Positions 4,942-8,059 of a stretch of 8,059 nucleotides of DNA are shown here, in pieces. This DNA comes from JBOGGN01 sp050744165 (GTDB lineage Bacteria > Actinomycetota > Acidimicrobiia > Acidimicrobiales > Palsa-688), in the NCBI GenBank assembly GCA_050744165.1, contig JBOGGN010000443.1, positions 1 to 8,059 on the forward strand. The letters are read 5' to 3'. Under the pieces are notes generated by a model. It made no database searches. It was given only the letters and a program-made list of their open reading frames with translations, and had not been told where the DNA came from. How positions within the stretch are numbered: the stretch's first letter is position 1; every line of letters starts with the position of its first letter. The translations under genes and the position numbers were made by a program.

Positions 4942-6538
4942 AACTTCAACCGACTCACCGGACCGCCTCACATCGCGGGCCCGAAACCTCGTCCTTTTCG
5001 CCATGTGCCTGGCGCTGGTCCTGGTCGTCGCCAGCGTCGCCAGCATCGCCGTCGGGCTGCCGCAGGTGAGCGCGTCGCTCGGGCTCGGCCAGGGCGCCCA
5101 AACCTGGGTGGTGGACGCCTACTCGTTGTCACTGGCGTCGTTGCTGCTGGTGGCGGGCGCCGTCGGGGACCGGTTCGGCCGGCGGCGGGCGCTGCTGGCG
5201 GGCATCGTGGTGTTCGGCGCCGGGTCGCTGCTGTCCGCCCTGGCGGGCTCCGCAGGCCAGCTCATCGCGTTCCGGGCCCTCACCGGCGTCGGCGGCGCCC
5301 TGATCATGCCGGGAACGCTGTCGACGATCACCAGCGTGTTCCCCGCCGAGGAGCGGGCCCGGGCCGTCGGCATCTGGGCCGGCTTCGCCGGTGCCGGGGG
5401 CACCCTCGGGATGCTCGGGGCCGGCTGGTTGCTCGGCCACTACTCGTGGACGTCGCTGTTCTACGTCACCGCCGCCCTGGCGGCCCTCACCTTCCTCGCC
5501 ATCGTCGCCTTCGTCCCCGAAACCCTGTCGAGCGGGCACGTGAGCCTCGACCCGGTGGGCGCCATCGCCTCCGCCCTGGCGGTCGGCGGCCTGGTGCTCG
5601 GCATCATCGAAGGTCCGGTCCGTGGCTGGTCCGACCCCCTCACCCTCGCCGGCCTGGTGGTCGGCGTGGTGCTGACCGCCGCCTTTGTCGCTTGGGAGCT
5701 GCGGATCGAGCACCCGCTGCTCGACCCCCGGCTGTTCCGCCACCGGGGGTTCGCGACCGGCTCGGCATCGATGCTGGTGCTGTTCCTGGCCTTGTTCGGC
5801 GTCTTCCTCTTGATCCTGCAGTACCTGCAACTCATCCTCGGCTACAGCCCGTTGAAGTCGGCCGTCTCGCTGCTTCCGATGACCTTCGTGATGATCCCCG
5901 TGTCGGCCGTGGCGGCCACCCTTTCCACCCGCTTCGGCCAGAAGATGGTGGGCGGTTCCGGCCTCGCGGTGAGCGCACTCGGCATCGCCGCCTTTTCCAC
6001 CCTCAACGGGCACAGCGGCTTCGGGCAGCTCCTGGTGGCCCAGGTGATCCTGGCGCTCGGTTTCGGGCTCGCCATGACGCCGGCCACCAACGCCATCGTG
6101 GCCTCCCTTCCGACGGCCAAGCAGGGCGTCGCCTCGGCCATGAACGACACCACCCGTGAGGTCGGCACAGCGCTCGGCATCGCCATCTTGGGCAGCTTGT
6201 TCAACATCGGCTACCGGCGGGGGCTGTCAGGCCATCTGTCTGCCGTGCCCGCCGCCGCCGCCCACCAAGCTCGCCAGGCGCCGGGACTGGCGCTCGAGGC
6301 GGCCCATCGGCTGGGCGCGGGCGCCGGTTCCGGGCTGGCCGTGGCCGCTCGGAACGCCTTTTCGAGCGGGATGCGGTTGTCGTTCCTCGTCGGCGCCGGG
6401 CTGCTCGTGCTGGCGGCGGTTTTCCTCGCCTGGCGGGGACCGTCGCGGCATGCCGAGGTCGTCGACGACGTAATCGACAGCACCGACTCCGAGGCGCTGG
6501 CGACCACCGAGGTCGAGCTGGAGCCGGCGCTGGCGTAA
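4919..6538 (+). CDS. DHA2-family (EmrB/QacA-type) 14-TM MFS drug exporter
   Basis: A 539-residue inner-membrane protein. Hydrophobic segments lie at about 24-46, 63-82, 91-110, 115-137, 149-171, 177-198, 211-231, 240-260, 281-304, 312-332, 344-362, 368-392, 413-431 and 486-505, which is the 14-helix DHA2 pattern. The MFS loop 2-3 signature GAVGDRFGRRRALL is at 80-93. The TM1-TM2 stretch ends 'GAQTWVVDAYSLSLA' (59-73), close to the family's W-V-V-N-A-Y motif but with Asp for Asn. TM5 carries the glycine-rich motif C-like 'GFAGAGGTLGMLGAGW' (155-170) without the usual proline. These proteins are proton antiporters that expel lipophilic or cationic drugs and some natural products; the substrate here is unknown. 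An Ala-rich loop (433-480) precedes the last helix, and the C terminus is acidic. The promoter, Shine-Dalgarno and divergent tetR make this a regulated efflux unit. Confidence 0.93.
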   Translation: MALPVRAPTSTDSPDRLTSRARNLVLFAMCLALVLVVASVASIAVGLPQVSASLGLGQGAQTWVVDAYSLSLASLLLVAGAVGDRFGRRRALLAGIVVFGAGSLLSALAGSAGQLIAFRALTGVGGALIMPGTLSTITSVFPAEERARAVGIWAGFAGAGGTLGMLGAGWLLGHYSWTSLFYVTAALAALTFLAIVAFVPETLSSGHVSLDPVGAIASALAVGGLVLGIIEGPVRGWSDPLTLAGLVVGVVLTAAFVAWELRIEHPLLDPRLFRHRGFATGSASMLVLFLALFGVFLLILQYLQLILGYSPLKSAVSLLPMTFVMIPVSAVAATLSTRFGQKMVGGSGLAVSALGIAAFSTLNGHSGFGQLLVAQVILALGFGLAMTPATNAIVASLPTAKQGVASAMNDTTREVGTALGIAILGSLFNIGYRRGLSGHLSAVPAAAAHQARQAPGLALEAAHRLGAGAGSGLAVAARNAFSSGMRLSFLVGAGLLVLAAVFLAWRGPSRHAEVVDDVIDSTDSEALATTEVELEPALA

Positions 6539-6559
6539 CGGCTCGGTTTTCCTGCAGGA

Positions 6560-6585
6560 TCGGCCGTCGCGCGGGCGGCGGCCGA
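6560..6585 (+). terminator. GC-rich hairpin after the exporter gene
   Basis: TCGGCCGTCGC (6560-6570) pairs with GCGGCGGCCGA (6575-6585) in an 11-bp stem with one G-T pair and a GCGG loop, 22 bases after the exporter's stop. No T-run follows, so it would work as a weak or factor-dependent terminator. It ends 27 bases before the ERCC4 gene begins. Confidence 0.45.
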
Positions 6586-6612
6586 GACCTTGGCCTCGAT
6601 AGGGTCGTTGCC

Positions 6613-7596
6613 GTTGACGACCTGCTGATCGCCCGCAACCCCGACGCCGAGTCGACCCTGCCCTACCTCCTGCGGGTGCCACTGCGCGAACCGATGGTGC
6701 TTCGCACCGCGGGGACCTGGCCGCGCACCAAGGCCCTGTACTGCTACCCGGTCCCTGCGACCGACTGACCCGCCAACGCCGACATCGTCGAACGGGTGTC
6801 CCTGCGATCATGCGTCCGGCGCGGTGCCGCCATCGACGTGGTGGCCGACCGGGCCCGAGAGAACCGCTCCCAGCTCGTCTTCACCACCGCCCGCGGCCGC
6901 GACATGGTGTTCTGGCAGTCACCCCGCACCCGCAAACAAGCCCGTCCAAACGTGACGGTCCCCACGGCCCGGGCGGCGGGGATCGCCGAACTGGAGATCA
7001 TTGTCGACTCCCGGGAACGCTATGCCTACCACTTCAGCGCCCAAGCGGTCCGCACCGTCTCCGCCGCACTGCCCTGCGGCGACTACGGGATACTCCTCGA
7101 CGGGAAACTCGTCGCCTCGGTGGAACGCAAATCGCTCGCCGACCTGATCTCGAGCCTCACCAGCGGAAAACTCCGCTACGCGCTTGGCGAACTCGCCGCC
7201 TTGCCCCGCGCCACCGTGGTCGTCGAGGACCGCTATTCGCAGATCTTCAAACAGGACCGTGTCCGCCCCGCCCTCGTCACCGACGGCCTGGCCGAATGCC
7301 AAGTCCGGTGGCCGAACGTCGCCATTGTGTTCTGCGAGACCCGCCCTCTCGCCGAGGACTGGACCTACCGCTTTCTCGCGGCCGCCCACACCTGGGCCGC
7401 CACCGAAACCGATGCCATCCAACGCATCGCTGGTCCAGCCTCTTTCCGTACGTCCTTGCCCGCGTCAGGTCAAGCCCCCTCGGCCGCCCACATACGAGCA
7501 TGGGCCCGCACCAAAGGCATCACCGTTCCCGACCGAGGCAGGATCCCGGCCGAGGTCCGCGACGCCTGGCTGAGCGCGCACAGGCCGAAATCCTGA
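6613..7596 (+). pseudogene. ERCC4 nuclease-Lsr2 fusion gene, interrupted by an in-frame TGA
   Basis: One frame encodes a ~327-residue protein. An N-terminal region begins 'VDDLLIARNPDAESTLPYLL'. Next comes an ERCC4 (XPF/Mus81-type) nuclease domain with 'IIVDSRERY', GD and the hallmark ERKSLAD (ERKxxxD), about 6997-7143. Last is an Lsr2-type DNA-binding tail, 'HIRAWARTKGITVPDRGRI', with its minor-groove RGR (7534-7542). All catalytic residues are present. Two lesions lie in the N-terminal part. The expected first codon is GTT (6613-6615), preceded at 8 bases by AGGG, and no ATG, GTG or TTG is in frame from there back into the exporter gene. TGA at 6766-6768 breaks the frame where related proteins, as I recall them, have a Trp-Pro, so TGG to TGA is likely. 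TGA is a normal stop in neighbouring genes. A 266-residue product from GTG 6796 keeps both domains but has no Shine-Dalgarno. It is either a recent pseudogene or a surviving truncated nuclease. Confidence 0.78.
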
Positions 7597-7916
7597 CGTT
7601 CAAGCGCCGCTAGTGGCACTTCCAGCACATCCCACAGAACAACCGGTCCTGACATGCCTTCCCTGGGGTGCGGGGCTGCCCTCCGCCTGACCGCCGACAG
7701 ACAGGCGCACCTTGACGCAGATGCAGGCCGATGCGCAGGCGGCGATCGCGTCCGCGGTGGCGGGCCAGGCGAGATCTTGGCCGAGACGGCGGAGGCGATG
7801 GGAGGCACCTGGAGGCGGCGAGGCTCCAGCGCACTTTCGCCGCGCGAAGTAGGGCCGTTCTCGGGCAGCTAAAGGACGGCAGAAGCGTGTCATTGCTGCC
7901 GTTCGGTATCCTGTAA
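7597..7916. other. Region without recognisable gene
   Basis: About 320 bases between the ERCC4 gene and the right-hand PIN remnant. Several ORFs are open on both strands, but none resembles a known family, has a Shine-Dalgarno or shows steady codon bias. The minus-strand frame ending near 7610 finishes in a Cys-rich 'FCGMCWKCH', which hints at a zinc-binding tail, but what precedes it is low-complexity Arg/Ala/Pro sequence. It may be eroded coding DNA. Confidence 0.5.
7876..7902. repeat. Inverted repeat ACGGCAG-13-CTGCCGT
   Basis: A perfect 7-bp inverted repeat (7876-7882 and 7896-7902), extendable by a G-T pair. It lies in the gene-free stretch just before the PIN remnant. Read leftward it is followed by CCTTTAG, a poor U-tract. 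It may be an old terminator or chance. Confidence 0.35.
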
Positions 7917-8059
7917 TCAGCTCGGCTTCGCCAACCAACCACCGATGTCATCGCCCTTAATCGGGTGGACGCAACCAATGTAGGCCGGTTGTTGGCGGCC
8001 AGCGCCACCGCCGACATTGTCGACTCGCATGTTGTGATTTGGCGCTCGCCGCACCCAAC
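7917..8059 (+). pseudogene. Remnant of a second PIN-domain (VapC-type) ribonuclease
   Basis: After a stop at 7914-7916 one frame reads 'ARLRQPTTDVIALNRVDATNVGRLLAAS' (given here in part) and then ATADIVDSHVVI. This is the middle of a PIN nuclease of the type with 'GTSDVVDAHVV', and the two Asp codons (8013-8015 and 8022-8024) are the expected catalytic acids. The N-terminal half, with the first catalytic Asp and the usual Trp-containing helix, is not found in any frame upstream. At 8040-8042 the codon is TGG, followed by RSPHP. Removing one G at 8041-8042 gives ICARRTQ, which fits the family, so a one-base insertion is likely. The window ends here. It is related in type to the left-edge remnant, but the visible pieces cover different parts, so whether the two are copies cannot be judged. 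Confidence 0.58.

Noticed and set aside
5129..6013. A 294-codon minus-strand ORF opposite the MFS exporter
   Set aside because: Its product is a run of Gly, Glu, Gln, Asp and Arg typical of antisense reading of a membrane-protein gene in GC-rich DNA.
4837..6159. A 440-codon plus-strand ORF in another frame of the exporter gene
   Set aside because: It is Arg/Pro/Gly-rich with no hydrophobic pattern and no known domain. The exporter frame explains the region.
6541..6560. CCTGCAGG palindrome after the exporter gene as a regulatory site
   Set aside because: It is a short self-complementary string with no matching copy elsewhere and no promoter beside it. The larger hairpin at 6560-6585 is the likelier element.
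7610..8017. Minus-strand 135-codon ORF ending in a Cys-rich FCGMCWKCH
   Set aside because: The Cys cluster is suggestive of zinc binding, but the rest is low-complexity, there is no Shine-Dalgarno, and it overlaps the better-supported PIN remnant on the plus strand.

Overview
The window is high-GC DNA with the codon use and gene content of an actinobacterium (Actinomycetota). The best marker is a C-terminal Lsr2-type DNA-binding module, a family found almost only in that phylum. GTG starts, a possible leaderless promoter and a LuxR-tailed HD-GYP protein fit the same picture. The sequence alone does not support a genus call.

Layout from left to right: (1) The C-terminal end of a PIN-domain (VapC-type) ribonuclease gene runs in from the left edge and is broken by a one-base insertion in a C run. 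(2) A DUF4279 protein follows (418-846, +). (3) A divergent module comprises a 521-residue tandem HD/HD-GYP protein with a C-terminal LuxR helix-turn-helix (977-2542, -). Facing it is a two-gene operon of a DUF4242 (SCO4226-like nickel-binding family) protein and a DsrE-family protein with two CxxC pairs (2664-3301, +), overlapping by ATGA. (4) A strong hairpin terminator sits between convergent genes. On its other side is a DUF4262 protein (3408-3953, -). (5) A classic efflux pair consists of a TetR repressor (4085-4693, -) diverging from a 14-TM DHA2 (EmrB/QacA-type) MFS exporter (4919-6538, +), with recognisable promoters and small palindromes between them. (6) An ERCC4 nuclease-Lsr2 fusion gene (6613-7596, +) has a lost start codon and an in-frame TGA in its N-terminal part. 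(7) About 320 bp hold no recognisable gene. (8) A second PIN-domain remnant lies at the right edge, truncated at its N terminus and again apparently frameshifted by one base.

Two parts look like working units. In the TetR/MFS pair, the repressor probably controls itself and the exporter. In the HD-LuxR/DUF4242/DsrE module, the divergent arrangement suggests, but does not prove, that the LuxR-tailed protein controls the small operon. The edges of the window are decaying: two PIN remnants and the ERCC4 gene carry four apparent lesions, while the central genes are intact. No transposase, integrase, tRNA, rRNA or CRISPR array was seen. I see no complete, clearly new defence system. The HD-LuxR/DUF4242/DsrE module is the best candidate for undescribed biology.
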